A stretch of 64,000 nucleotides of DNA from Brumimicrobium mesophilum (GCF_003025005.1 NZ_PVSS01000002.1:204091-268090); one strand, 5' to 3'. Shown: positions 35,550-44,623, numbered from the stretch's first letter. Program-made: numbers and translations. The notes: generated by a model from the sequence alone, not told the origin.

Positions 35550-36547
35550 ATTTCTCCTTTAATTAAGTTAACAAAGGTAACAATTCCCTCTGCTTTTTTA
35601 TTCTTGTTGATTACTGGCAAATACATTACCGGAAAACTCTTTTCTCGTACTAAATGTAGCATTTCATCCACGTTTGCTTCTGAATCGATTGTGATTGGAT
35701 TACTGTTGACCATTTCTTTAACATGTAATCCAGGAATATTTTCAAAGTTATCAATCAAAGCTTTCCTCACATCTGCATTTGAAATAATCCCTTCGAAATT
35801 TTCATTTTTCTCAACCAAAGTAAATCCTTGCTTTCCATTGTCGATAGCCTCAAGAACTTCTTTAAAAGTCATTGTTTCAAAATCAACAACTGGGCATTCT
35901 TCTATTGGAATCATGAAATCTTTAATCATGAATCTAGATTGAATAGCACGTTTTGTTAAATCCATCAACGCGTGACCAACACTTGCACCTTTAAACAAAA
36001 AACTTCCAGAAACAGAAGAATGAACTCCCATATTTCTCAGAATGAATGAAACTTCTCCATTTACTCCACCATCAACATGGACGTTTTTATTGGGATACTT
36101 CTTTTTGAATGCTCTTATTTTTCTAAAATTTTCAGGATCAAAAACACCTCCACTTTGTCCAGGAATTGTTGCCATGAATAGTACAAAATCAAAAGAGCTA
36201 TAATCATCGAAGGCAGCCACAGGAGTTGGTGTAATTAAGGCTAAACCTTTTTCACCCTTGATATCTTCAGGAATTTCCAGTTTTTCTGACAATTGTTCAA
36301 ATTGAAAAGTCACATACTCCACAGGTTGTTTTCTTAACAAATCGAAGTATTTTTCTGGGCTTTCAGTAATGATGTGCAAATCAATCGGCATATCACACCA
36401 AGTTCTAATTTTCGCAATGTCATCAAAAACACTCACATCATCATTACAATCTACATGTAACAAATCAACTTGATGTGCTTCAAGGTCCAGAATAGTTTCT
36501 TTAAGCGTACGATTTTTATCAGAGTAAATAGATCCTGAAATTTTCAT
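35546..36547 (-). CDS. Rpe-like pentose-phosphate epimerase fused to a CBS pair
   Basis: The 333-residue protein has an N-terminal ribulose-5-phosphate 3-epimerase-type barrel (about 1-205) with all expected metal ligands: H31 and D33 (LLHVDCND), H58 (IDLHII) and D159 (VDGGVN). FMATIPGQSGG matches the Rpe loop. Two CBS domains follow (about 208-333), which usually bind adenine nucleotides. The expected reaction is Ru5P to Xu5P, with the CBS pair as a regulator. Isomerase-CBS layout recalls KdsD of the KDO pathway, which uses a SIS fold instead. It lies 4 nt after a lipoprotein gene and overlaps the DAHPS-like gene by 4 nt. Confidence 0.85.
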   Translation of the reverse strand: MKISGSIYSDKNRTLKETILDLEAHQVDLLHVDCNDDVSVFDDIAKIRTWCDMPIDLHIITESPEKYFDLLRKQPVEYVTFQFEQLSEKLEIPEDIKGEKGLALITPTPVAAFDDYSSFDFVLFMATIPGQSGGVFDPENFRKIRAFKKKYPNKNVHVDGGVNGEVSFILRNMGVHSSVSGSFLFKGASVGHALMDLTKRAIQSRFMIKDFMIPIEECPVVDFETMTFKEVLEAIDNGKQGFTLVEKNENFEGIISNADVRKALIDNFENIPGLHVKEMVNSNPITIDSEANVDEMLHLVREKSFPVMYLPVINKNKKAEGIVTFVNLIKGEI

Positions 36548-36551
36548 ATAA

Positions 36552-36932
36552 TTATCTTTTTATTATTGGTCGAAAGGTATTGTCAGTAATCAAAATATTC
36601 ACTTCTTCAATAAAAACTTCCTTCTTAAGGTCCCTTTCTAAATCTTGTAATAATGCTTCCTCTTGAATGGTGAATGCATCTTTGTGGTACAATTCACGTT
36701 CGATAAGTTTAACTGTTATAGCATTATCTTCCCTTTCCAATTGAATAACTTGCTTTTTATCACCGATAAAGCCATTGTTTTTCCAATATCGCGCAAAGCT
36801 TATTGCTTTATCTTTATTAACCCCTTCAAGAAAATAAACACTTAAGTTTCCATTATCAATTCGATCTCCCATGGAGATTCCGCAAGCTTGAAAAAGAAAG
36901 ACAACCAAGAATATAACAATCCAATTTCTCAT
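36552..36932 (-). CDS. Small lipoprotein, unknown
   Basis: The product (126 residues from the ATG at 36932) has a lipobox (FLFQAC, Cys about 17) and a short mature domain with alternating charged and hydrophobic stretches (DKAISFARYWKNNGF, KEVFIEEVNILITDN). I recognise no family. A TTG three codons upstream extends the frame, but the -7 box TATTTTTG (36946-36939) lies 6 nt before the ATG, so the ATG is preferred. It precedes the Rpe-CBS gene by 4 nt and is first in that operon. Confidence 0.8.
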   Translation of the reverse strand: MRNWIVIFLVVFLFQACGISMGDRIDNGNLSVYFLEGVNKDKAISFARYWKNNGFIGDKKQVIQLEREDNAITVKLIERELYHKDAFTIQEEALLQDLERDLKKEVFIEEVNILITDNTFRPIIKR

Positions 36933-36938
36933 GATGTT

Positions 36939-36946
36939 CAAAAATA
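36939..36946 (-). promoter_or_regulatory. -7 box just before the operon's first ATG
   Basis: TATTTTTG (minus strand) is a perfect TAnnTTTG box ending 6 nt before the ATG of the lipoprotein at 36932. It leads the lipoprotein / Rpe-CBS / DAHPS-like / KdsC-like run. No clear -33 TTG is visible. Confidence 0.5.
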
Positions 36947-37155
36947 TAAAGATAATCTTAAAGGAATCCCTTTTGTGAAGGAAAAAGAAGGGAAAAATGC
37001 GAAATAGTTAGGACTATTTAAATTATAGAAATCCTCAAACAACCTCTCTTTACAAAAGAAATTAACCAAGGTTCTCAACACTAGCATTAATTTCTTCGAA
37101 AAGCTAATTGAAGTATTTAAAATCTGCTAAATTTACAGAAAAGAAGGAAAGTAAA

Positions 37156-37980
37156 ATGAAGCTAATAAATAAGACATACATTGGCGCTAATGGCCGTGAA
37201 TCTCTAATTGATTTTCAAGAACCAGATAGTTTAAACTATAAAAATATTGTTTTGTTTATTCATGGTTACAAAGGATACAAAGATTGGGGAGCTTGGAATT
37301 TAGTGCAAAAGTATTTCGTTTCAAACGGGATGGGTTTTTGCAAGTTTAATATGTCCCACAACGGAGGAACTGTAGAAAATGGCATTGATTTTCCAGATTT
37401 AGAAGCTTTTTCGTTAAACAGGTATTCTTATGAAGTTGAAGACCTTGAGCATGTGTTGGATTGGTTGGCAACAAAAGTAGATCTTAAGAAAAGAAATATT
37501 CACCTTATTGGTCATAGCCGTGGAGGAGGAATTGCTATTTTATCTGCTAAAGATCCTCGTGTAAAATCCGTTACCACTTGGGCGAGTATCTCTTCAATTG
37601 AAAATAGATTTCCCCAAGGTGATAAGATGAAAGCCTGGAAAGAAAAAGGATTTTATACGGTCAAAAACTCACGTACGCAGCAAGACATGCCTCACAAATA
37701 TGTCATGTATGAAGATTTCTTAGAACACAAAGAGCAACTTGACATTGAGTTTAGTGCAAAAAATATTAATATCCCTACTTTACATATTCATGGTGATGCT
37801 GATGAAGCTGTTTCCTTATCGGAATCGGAGGATTTAGAATTATGGACGGGTGGGAAAATGATCATAATTAATAGCGCAAACCACACATTTAAAACTTGCC
37901 AGCCATATATTAATGAGGAGATGCCCAATAAACTGCATGAAGCTTGTATTTTAAGTCTTCAGTTTATAGAAGCTCAATAA
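37156..37980 (+). CDS. Alpha/beta hydrolase
   Basis: The 274-residue cytoplasmic hydrolase shows the strand and oxyanion region VLFIHGYKGYKDWG, the nucleophile elbow GHSRGGG, the acidic residue in HGDADEAV and the late His in NSANHTFK. It belongs to the dienelactone hydrolase/serine aminopeptidase S33-like group; the substrate is unknown. I chose the ATG at 37156 instead of a TTG at 37108, because the near-consensus -7 box TAAATTTA (37128-37135) lies inside the longer frame and the upstream residues look unlike the family. A small membrane protein gene follows after 28 nt. Confidence 0.87.
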   Translation: MKLINKTYIGANGRESLIDFQEPDSLNYKNIVLFIHGYKGYKDWGAWNLVQKYFVSNGMGFCKFNMSHNGGTVENGIDFPDLEAFSLNRYSYEVEDLEHVLDWLATKVDLKKRNIHLIGHSRGGGIAILSAKDPRVKSVTTWASISSIENRFPQGDKMKAWKEKGFYTVKNSRTQQDMPHKYVMYEDFLEHKEQLDIEFSAKNINIPTLHIHGDADEAVSLSESEDLELWTGGKMIIINSANHTFKTCQPYINEEMPNKLHEACILSLQFIEAQ

Positions 37981-38008
37981 CAAAAATAAGAAAGATTAAT
38001 ATTTGAAT

Positions 38009-38221
38009 ATGCTAGAATCATTAAGGAAATCAGTTAGAAAAATGTCTTTAGGAGTTAAATTCATTGTCAGAATTATATATCCTGTATTAATTTATTTGAT
38101 GTTCTTTTTTGTTTTTCATCTTAGTTTCAAAATTGAATTACAAACTGTACAAGTAGTTTTTATTTTATTATGGCTATTGATTGAATGGCAGATTTTCTTT
38201 AAGAAACCTATAGAAAAATAG
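38009..38221 (+). CDS. Small two-helix membrane protein
   Basis: The 70-residue product (from the ATG at 38009; a TTG at 38003 adds two) has a basic amphipathic start (LRKSVRKMSLGVK), then two membrane helices (about 17-38 and 46-62) and a short basic tail. I recognise no family. A one-mismatch -7 box (AATATTTG) lies 3 nt before the ATG. It may instead be read from the hydrolase transcript. Confidence 0.6.
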   Translation: MLESLRKSVRKMSLGVKFIVRIIYPVLIYLMFFFVFHLSFKIELQTVQVVFILLWLLIEWQIFFKKPIEK

Positions 38222-38239
38222 AAACCTGTTCTCCTTGGT

Positions 38240-40567
38240 TTATTTAACCACAGTGTAAACTTCTCTATCAACATGAATCAAATAAATTCCGGAGGAAAGG
38301 AAATAACTATTGATCTTAGCTGAATTCTCATTAAAACCAACTTGAATTTTCATTCTCTTTCCGTCAATTGAATACATTTCAATCGAGGTAGAATTATTTA
38401 CACCTTCAATTGTTATCTGATCTTGAAAAGGATTCGGATATACTTTTACGTTTTGGGAAACAGTGCTTTCTTCAATGTTATTTAGCGCACTGCCATCAGT
38501 AATATAGAAGTTATCAAATGCTGCGTTTGTAATATTATTTGTTGCTTCATAATTAGAAGTTTGAATAAAAATCTGCATTGTAGATGTAATGGTAATATAG
38601 TCTGAAAGTTTTCTAAAAATAGGAATCCAAGTAGCAATAGTGGGGAAATCATAACCTTGTAAATCCAATACCACGAAATCCGTTCCATTTGAAATTGATA
38701 CTTGTAATGTGTCATTATATGGCTCAAATCCATAGTAATTAAAAAACCATCTTTCATAGTTCAAATATGGCTCTGTGTACGAAGTCAAATCAAAAACGGG
38801 TGAAATCAAGATCACCTCTCCATCGGTTATACTTTCATCAATAGTATTTCCTGTAATAAAACAAGATTCTCCACAATCATTTTGGGAATCGCTCAAAGGG
38901 GAAACACTGAACCCAGGACTTGCAACAAAAAATGGAACACCTCTTTCCCAATCTCCAGAAGCAGCCGTAGATGCTTCAGACCAGCCAAAATCGAATGAAA
39001 AGTCATCCATATATCCTTCCTCTAAAATCAAGGTTAACTCATTATCTACTGGTGAAAAAATAAAATCTTCACAATCAGTTATTTTACCCCAAGTTCCTGC
39101 AATTACATTGAAAGTATCGGCGTAACTAACACTTTGTATCGCTTCACCTAACCCATTGGTTTGCAAATCAAAAATCTCACCTTCATGAGATATTTTAACA
39201 TCTGCTCCTAAAATTGGATTGTTGCTTTCATCCAAAACGGTAATTGTAATATCATACTGTGGCAAAGGAACCATTTGAATATCTTGAGTAACAACCATTC
39301 CAGTGGTTAAAGTTAAAGAGACCTCTTGAGTAACGAACCCATACTTTTCATATTTTACAGTATAAACTCCTGGTAAACCCTTTCCGGTTTTGTAATTACC
39401 ATTCACTTTTGACAATTCAACTTGAACATCTCCTAAAATCGTTACTTCCACTCCTTGTATTGGATTTGAGTTTACAGCATTTGTAATTAAACCTTCAATT
39501 CTTGCAGCATAGTCATAATCGGAACCTAGAATAAAAAGTCCATTTTCTATGTCTGTTGCTAAAATAATTCCTGAGGCAAAATAAGGAAATGCACCCCAGT
39601 TTCCAATTGTAAAATCGGCTGTACCTGGATATGTATCATATCGTGCTACTTCCACCATGTTGCTAGGGTCTGATATATCATGAACTGTAAGTCCATCAGC
39701 ATAATATGATGTGATGAGAAAATCACCTTTAACATGAACATTGTGAGGCACTACTCCACTTCCTGGACTCGACTGAATTCGATCCACTTCAACAATATTA
39801 CTTGGATCCGAAACATCATAGGCCGTCAAGAAAGCTCTAGTAACCTCATCAGTTGTAAAAACAAAGTTCTCATTGTCAGTAGGCCAAATGTTATGAGCAA
39901 AACTTGATGGAGTAGTTTGAGTTCCCAAAATTACTGGATTTGCTTTATCTGATACATCAACAATTGTAAAAAAGCCATCATTAATATGCGCGGCATACAG
40001 AATATCATTGACTACAAATCCATCGTGCACGTACCAATTGTCATAAACTCCAACTTCAATTGGCGCCATAGGGTTGGTAAATAAATCTAGAATTATAGTT
40101 CCTCCATTTCCTCTGTTACTTCCAAAAATATAGCCATATCCATTCTCATCGATGTATAAATTATGCGCTGAAGACCAAAAATTTGGTAAACCGAAGTAAT
40201 TGGTGGTATTCGTTATAGGATTTGCAGGAAGAGGTGACAAATCGATAATTAACAAACCATCATCAGCCTCTGTAGTAACATATGCAAAATCACCATTGGT
40301 TTTAATATCTCTCCAAACACTTGTTGACCCAGCGTGCCAATAAACCTCAACTGGATTTAATGGATCAGAAATATCAACAACACTTACACCTTTTTCGGCT
40401 CCAACTAAAGCATATTCGTTACCAAATTCATCGGTATAACCCCAAACATCATTTAATTCAGTGTTATGCAATGAAGCATAATCAACATGAGATAGAGAGT
40501 CTAAATTGAAATTTTGCGCCCAATTTGAGAAGGAAATAAAGAATGTTAAAACAATGAGGAATCTCAT
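38240..40567 (-). CDS. Choice-of-anchor B family protein with type IX sorting domain
   Basis: The 775-residue secreted protein has a signal peptide (1-17), an N-terminal beta-propeller-like region of LVIVD-type repeats (about 45-355: SVVDISDPLNPVEV, TIVDVSDKANPVI, YDVSDPSNIVEV, HDISDPSNMVEV), a carboxypeptidase regulatory-like domain (about 365-445), a second beta domain, and a type A sorting domain (about 703-775, VKVYPNPFQDQITI with GIYLIHV). It is cargo for the type IX system. The repeats match the choice-of-anchor B family, whose role is unknown. It is transcribed alone. Confidence 0.92.
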   Translation of the reverse strand: MRFLIVLTFFISFSNWAQNFNLDSLSHVDYASLHNTELNDVWGYTDEFGNEYALVGAEKGVSVVDISDPLNPVEVYWHAGSTSVWRDIKTNGDFAYVTTEADDGLLIIDLSPLPANPITNTTNYFGLPNFWSSAHNLYIDENGYGYIFGSNRGNGGTIILDLFTNPMAPIEVGVYDNWYVHDGFVVNDILYAAHINDGFFTIVDVSDKANPVILGTQTTPSSFAHNIWPTDNENFVFTTDEVTRAFLTAYDVSDPSNIVEVDRIQSSPGSGVVPHNVHVKGDFLITSYYADGLTVHDISDPSNMVEVARYDTYPGTADFTIGNWGAFPYFASGIILATDIENGLFILGSDYDYAARIEGLITNAVNSNPIQGVEVTILGDVQVELSKVNGNYKTGKGLPGVYTVKYEKYGFVTQEVSLTLTTGMVVTQDIQMVPLPQYDITITVLDESNNPILGADVKISHEGEIFDLQTNGLGEAIQSVSYADTFNVIAGTWGKITDCEDFIFSPVDNELTLILEEGYMDDFSFDFGWSEASTAASGDWERGVPFFVASPGFSVSPLSDSQNDCGESCFITGNTIDESITDGEVILISPVFDLTSYTEPYLNYERWFFNYYGFEPYNDTLQVSISNGTDFVVLDLQGYDFPTIATWIPIFRKLSDYITITSTMQIFIQTSNYEATNNITNAAFDNFYITDGSALNNIEESTVSQNVKVYPNPFQDQITIEGVNNSTSIEMYSIDGKRMKIQVGFNENSAKINSYFLSSGIYLIHVDREVYTVVK

Positions 40568-40650
40568 AGGAAATCTATTTTTTAAGGAAAAATATACTGT
40601 ACATCAATAAAGTAGTTCCAATAATACCTTATTTTTTCCACAGTATGAAT

Positions 40651-41415
40651 TTAGTTCAATTTTTTAAAATCATTGAACTCTTTGAAGGATAAATCAGGGT
40701 ATTTATCTTTAAGTATACCAAATGCTGTTTTACCTGTATTCTTTTTTGGTTTAGGATAAATTATTTCAATAGAATAATTTGGTAAAGCATTAAAAATCAA
40801 CTCTAATTCATAGCGCTTTTTATTCAAACTCGTTTCACTTAAATCAAAATCAATTCCCTTGATTATTTTCATCTTCTTTTTGTTGGCCAAATCGATTTTA
40901 AAACTAAGTAAAGAAGAAGGTATAAGTTCTGAGATTAAAATATCTCTATCCCAGGTTTTGAACCTACTGGACTGATAAAATGCTTTCCACTTTAAATGAA
41001 AAACAGGTCTTTTCTTTGGTAATATATTTATTGATTCACCGAAAAACGATTGCGCTAAAGCACTAAAAAACTGAGTATCCAACCATTCATTTATCGTTGT
41101 TGGCTGACTATAAACGATTGCATTTTTAGAATGCTTAGCAAGCACCTCCATTTGCTCAACAGAAAACACAGGATCAAAGAGTAAAAGTCCAGCTCCATCA
41201 TTTCTGTGCATACCAACTTTTTCGAACAGAAATTTCAAGTGTCTTCTCACAGATAAAAATGTATTAGGATGTAATACTTTCTTCAACAAATCCAACCTGG
41301 CATTCGAAATATACATGAAAGGTCCTTCACCACCACCTGCCAAAAGTCCAATGCTTACCATTTCATCGGTGAGTGAGTTAGTTTTATAATAAATGACTGA
41401 ATAATAAGATTCCAT
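40651..41415 (-). CDS. Hypothetical protein, DUF3037-like start
   Basis: The 254-residue soluble protein opens with MESYYSVIYYKTN and MVSIGLLAGGG, a layout similar to DUF3037 proteins (YS...Y.PD....VNVG). The rest is rich in Lys and Phe and carries no catalytic motif I can identify. It sits 1 nt after an equally unknown gene at 41417, and both follow pcm. DUF3037 genes are often paired with HipA-like kinase genes, but the neighbour here does not look like HipA. The pair likely forms a complex or pathway; function unknown. Confidence 0.75.
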   Translation of the reverse strand: MESYYSVIYYKTNSLTDEMVSIGLLAGGGEGPFMYISNARLDLLKKVLHPNTFLSVRRHLKFLFEKVGMHRNDGAGLLLFDPVFSVEQMEVLAKHSKNAIVYSQPTTINEWLDTQFFSALAQSFFGESINILPKKRPVFHLKWKAFYQSSRFKTWDRDILISELIPSSLLSFKIDLANKKKMKIIKGIDFDLSETSLNKKRYELELIFNALPNYSIEIIYPKPKKNTGKTAFGILKDKYPDLSFKEFNDFKKLN

Positions 41416-41416
41416 T

Positions 41417-42121
41417 CTAAAGTTTCAATAGATAATTATCTGCTTCTGCTTTTGCAAAAGTCTTAAAATCTTGATCAAAGCATTGTTTTAACTCATTCCA
41501 ATATTTGTTTCTAATTGAAGGAAATAAGCTCACTTGATACTTTAAATCTTTGTATAAATTATCGTGATGCAAAATTAAAAAATCATCAATAACTTGTTCC
41601 ATTTCCATTGAAATATAACCAAAAAGCTTCCTAAACTCGATTTTAGTAATTCCTAATTTATTAAAATCTGTTGGTTGAAATTGAATACCTTCTTTTTTAG
41701 ACAAATTTGGATAGGCATCAATAACAAATCTGTCTTTCTTCCCAGGAATCATTAATTTTTTAGTTGATGCAAAAACTGGGAAAAATAGATTTACTAAATA
41801 CATTTTAAACAATGATTGGGGATTTAATAAATGATTAAACTTTCGTTTAGAAGTCCACAAACTATCCATCCAATCATCAACTGTCAGTATTCCTTCAGGT
41901 TCTTCGGCAAGTAAATATTTAACTTCTTTTAATTTGAACATTCCTGCTTCCAACATTTCAATCTTAAAATGCTTATGGATTAGCGAATATATCGTTTGAG
42001 CAAGAATAAAATCTTGCGTTAAAGGTTGAACAAAAACAAATTTCTCAAGTTCAGGAGTTAAAAGAACAGATGGAGCTGATTTTATACTATTAGAAATTGT
42101 TAGAGGCCTTAATTCCCTCAT
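41417..42121 (-). CDS. Hypothetical protein, paired with 40651 gene
   Basis: The 234-residue soluble protein (MRELRPLTISNSIK) is rich in Leu, Phe and Lys and appears mostly helical. I recognise no domain. It shows no P-loop, no HipA DRNxxN motif, no metal-binding cluster and no signal peptide. Its ATG overlaps the pcm stop by 1 nt (TAATG on the minus strand) and its stop lies 1 nt before the DUF3037-like gene, so the three genes are almost certainly translated together. The tight partnership with the DUF3037-like gene is the only clue to its job. Confidence 0.75.
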   Translation of the reverse strand: MRELRPLTISNSIKSAPSVLLTPELEKFVFVQPLTQDFILAQTIYSLIHKHFKIEMLEAGMFKLKEVKYLLAEEPEGILTVDDWMDSLWTSKRKFNHLLNPQSLFKMYLVNLFFPVFASTKKLMIPGKKDRFVIDAYPNLSKKEGIQFQPTDFNKLGITKIEFRKLFGYISMEMEQVIDDFLILHHDNLYKDLKYQVSLFPSIRNKYWNELKQCFDQDFKTFAKAEADNYLLKL

Positions 42122-42765
42122 TATTTAGCAGTTTTCTCCAACATAGGGACAAAACTAAAATCGCCATAAGTTTCAGTTTCAAAGTCTCCATTCTCCAATT
42201 TAATTAACCTTGTCATGATTTGCATTTTCCCTTCCCCTACTGGAATAACAAGTTTCCCTCCTACTTTTAATTGTTCTTTTAAATCTTGAGGAATAAATGG
42301 AGCCCCACAAGTTACTAAAATGGAATCATATGGAGCGTATGATGCTTTTCCCTTAAAACCATCTCCAAAAAATAAATTTGGAGTGTAGCCTAGGTTAAAT
42401 ATTTTAGGTTTTGCGTTAATAAAAAGTTCTTTTTGTCTTTCAATTGAGACAACTCTCACACCTATTTCACATAGAATTGAAGTTTGAAAACCACTACCGG
42501 TTCCAATTTCTAAAACTTTATGCCCGCGCTGAAGTTCCAATAAACTAGTTTGAAAAGCTACAGTAAAAGGATGGCTAATTGTTTGTTCAGCGCCAATTCT
42601 GAAAGCTTGGTTTGTATAGGCTTGATTCATAAATGATGAATCCAGAAAAAAGTGTCTGGGCACTTTATCAAAAGCATCTAAAACTGCTTTATCAGTTATC
42701 CCTTTTTCTTTCAACTCATCAATGAGCTGCCTTCTCAATCCTTTATGTCTATAACTGTCAATCAT
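42121..42765 (-). CDS. pcm: Protein-L-isoaspartate O-methyltransferase
   Basis: The 214-residue enzyme methylates L-isoaspartyl residues so that damaged proteins can be repaired. It has the SAM motif VLEIGTGSGFQTSIL, the preceding segment AEQTISHPFTVAFQ, and ILVTCGAPFIP near the C-terminus. The start is the ATG at 42765 (MIDSYRHKGLRRQL). A longer frame from 42810 adds 15 residues absent from the family, and the -7 box TATTTTTG (42778-42771) lies 5 nt before the chosen ATG, inside the longer frame. Two unknown genes follow in the same operon. Confidence 0.94.
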   Translation of the reverse strand: MIDSYRHKGLRRQLIDELKEKGITDKAVLDAFDKVPRHFFLDSSFMNQAYTNQAFRIGAEQTISHPFTVAFQTSLLELQRGHKVLEIGTGSGFQTSILCEIGVRVVSIERQKELFINAKPKIFNLGYTPNLFFGDGFKGKASYAPYDSILVTCGAPFIPQDLKEQLKVGGKLVIPVGEGKMQIMTRLIKLENGDFETETYGDFSFVPMLEKTAK

Positions 42766-42770
42766 CGGAA

Positions 42771-42778
42771 CAAAAATA
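42771..42778 (-). promoter_or_regulatory. -7 box abutting pcm start
   Basis: TATTTTTG (minus strand) perfectly matches TAnnTTTG and ends 5 nt before the ATG at 42765. No well-spaced -33 TTG is visible. Confidence 0.5.
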
Positions 42779-43057
42779 CTGAAACAATTAACATTTATTT
42801 GAATGCACAAGATTTCTTTTCCGTAGCGAGATGTTAATTACTCAATTGGTTCTCCGTTTAATTAGCCAAACTTATATTTCCGATTTTAAACTGCTAGTGA
42901 CTGGGTCACATTAGAGCAAAAATAATAATTCTACGTTGCAATTTAAAGGATAAGCCTATTAGTAAATTGAAAAAATTAAGCGACTTTCAATTTCTATCAT
43001 TAAATATATAATTGCTATTGGATTATATATTTAACAAAGCTTAAACACCTTAACAAT

Positions 43058-44623
43058 TTGATATATCATTCATTAAAACTTTATTTAATTGATTTAGATT
43101 TCTATTTTTGTCAAAAAAACTTATTGGCCGCATTAATCATCATATTATATACCCTTGCCTTTTTATTTCTGTGTTATTGGATCAATAAAAAGTTTATTAA
43201 AGTCGTTCCAAATTACACACTTACTATTCTATTTTCATTGAAAATAGCTTATGCGTTATTCTTTCTTTATGTATATACCTATCATTATGGAGGTGGAGAG
43301 TTAACAGCAGATGCAGGTGCGTTTTTCAAAGAAAGTATCGTTTTACATAATGTCTTTTATGAATCACCTTACGATTTCTTCCAATTCTTTTTTGGACTAA
43401 ATGAAAATCCTGAATTCATTGATAAATATTTATCAAGCACAACACATTGGAACGGAGGTAAAACTCTATTGTTCAACGACTCTAGAAATGTAATTAGAAC
43501 GAATGCATTATTACTTTTTATAACAGGAGGCCAAGTTATAGTTCACTTTATCATTTTTAGTTTTGCTTCATTTATAGGCGGTGTTGATCTTTTTCAATGG
43601 CTTAAAAAGAAATCTAATATCCCTCCTCCCATTTTATTATCCATGCTCACTTTAGCACCTAGCTTAGCATTTTGGAGCAGCAGTCTCATTAAAGAACCAC
43701 TCATGATTCTTGGACTTTTTTTGTTGATCAGAGGAGTTTTTGATACGATTTCTATTCCAAGAAGAACTTGGCGAATTCTTGTTGGTTTTATTTTAACATT
43801 AGGTTTTAAGCCTTATGTTTTGATTTGTTTTGTTATAGTCTTAATTTTCTATCTCTCATTCAGCAAATTATTCAAGCGTCAATGGTTGACTCTTTTAACA
43901 TTTAGCATTTTTGGAATTAGTGTATTATTATCCACAGGGTATTCAGATAAAATTGCATACATTATTGCTAATCAACAAGAAGATTTTATCAATTTAAGGG
44001 ATGGTGGATTATACTTGCAAGGAGACGATGAACATTATTACTATATATATTATGCGAATAGAGATCATTTTAAACTTGAAAATGGAAATGCTGTTCTATT
44101 AGAGCCTGTTGGTGCGCATTATTTAAAAAAGAATGAAAATTTTGAGCGTTTTCCAATGAAATTAGAAGAAGTTGGAAGAACCTACAAAATACATCTACAC
44201 CTTCATGAAACAAGCAGTAAAGTTGAGGTGACCCCAATAAGAGATAATTTTTGGCAAATGCTTTTGAATATTCCTGAATCCTTTATTAATTCATTTTTTC
44301 AACCTATTCCTAATAAACAAAGTACATGGTTACAATATCCTGCTTTTTTTGAAAATATTCTCTTTGCGATACTTGCAGTTCTAACTTTCATCCTTTTTCC
44401 GAGAAAACTAAATCAGAGTGATAAAAGAATAGTGAGTACTTTATTACTTTTTGCAGCATTCATAGCTATGATTGTTGGTTGGACCACTCCGGTTTCAGGT
44501 GCAATAGTTAGATATATAATCCCAGCCTACATTGCTATTCTTGCTGTTTTAGCCATTAAGCTAGATTATAAGAAAATGATGTTGATATTCTCTAAAAAAG
44601 GCAGAAAGAAAACTAAAGTGTAA
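43058..44623 (+). CDS. Polytopic membrane protein, possibly polysaccharide-related
   Basis: The 521-residue protein has about ten membrane helices, in clusters at 24-45, 52-75, 150-175, 190-250, 258-295 and 440-510. A large soluble loop (about 300-425) sits between the two C-terminal clusters. The helices after residue 185, with LAPSLAFWSSSLIKEPL, resemble polymerase or glycosyltransferase-C-type envelope proteins (EpsG/Wzy-like), but I cannot assign a family. The start is a TTG at 43058, and other starts are possible. TATATTTA (near 43025) is a one-mismatch -7 box upstream. The 3' end overlaps the convergent kinase gene by 11 nt. Confidence 0.78.
   Translation: MIYHSLKLYLIDLDFYFCQKNLLAALIIILYTLAFLFLCYWINKKFIKVVPNYTLTILFSLKIAYALFFLYVYTYHYGGGELTADAGAFFKESIVLHNVFYESPYDFFQFFFGLNENPEFIDKYLSSTTHWNGGKTLLFNDSRNVIRTNALLLFITGGQVIVHFIIFSFASFIGGVDLFQWLKKKSNIPPPILLSMLTLAPSLAFWSSSLIKEPLMILGLFLLIRGVFDTISIPRRTWRILVGFILTLGFKPYVLICFVIVLIFYLSFSKLFKRQWLTLLTFSIFGISVLLSTGYSDKIAYIIANQQEDFINLRDGGLYLQGDDEHYYYIYYANRDHFKLENGNAVLLEPVGAHYLKKNENFERFPMKLEEVGRTYKIHLHLHETSSKVEVTPIRDNFWQMLLNIPESFINSFFQPIPNKQSTWLQYPAFFENILFAILAVLTFILFPRKLNQSDKRIVSTLLLFAAFIAMIVGWTTPVSGAIVRYIIPAYIAILAVLAIKLDYKKMMLIFSKKGRKKTKV

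Noticed and set aside
37108-37155. TTG start for the alpha/beta hydrolase
   Set aside because: A near-consensus -7 box (TAAATTTA, 37128-37135) lies within that extension, so the ATG at 37156 was preferred.
41417-42121. HipA-like kinase paired with a DUF3037 protein
   Set aside because: No kinase P-loop, catalytic DRN/DxN motif or HipA-type signature was found.
42766-42810. Earlier start for pcm
   Set aside because: The -7 box at 42771-42778 lies inside the longer frame and the added residues do not resemble the family.
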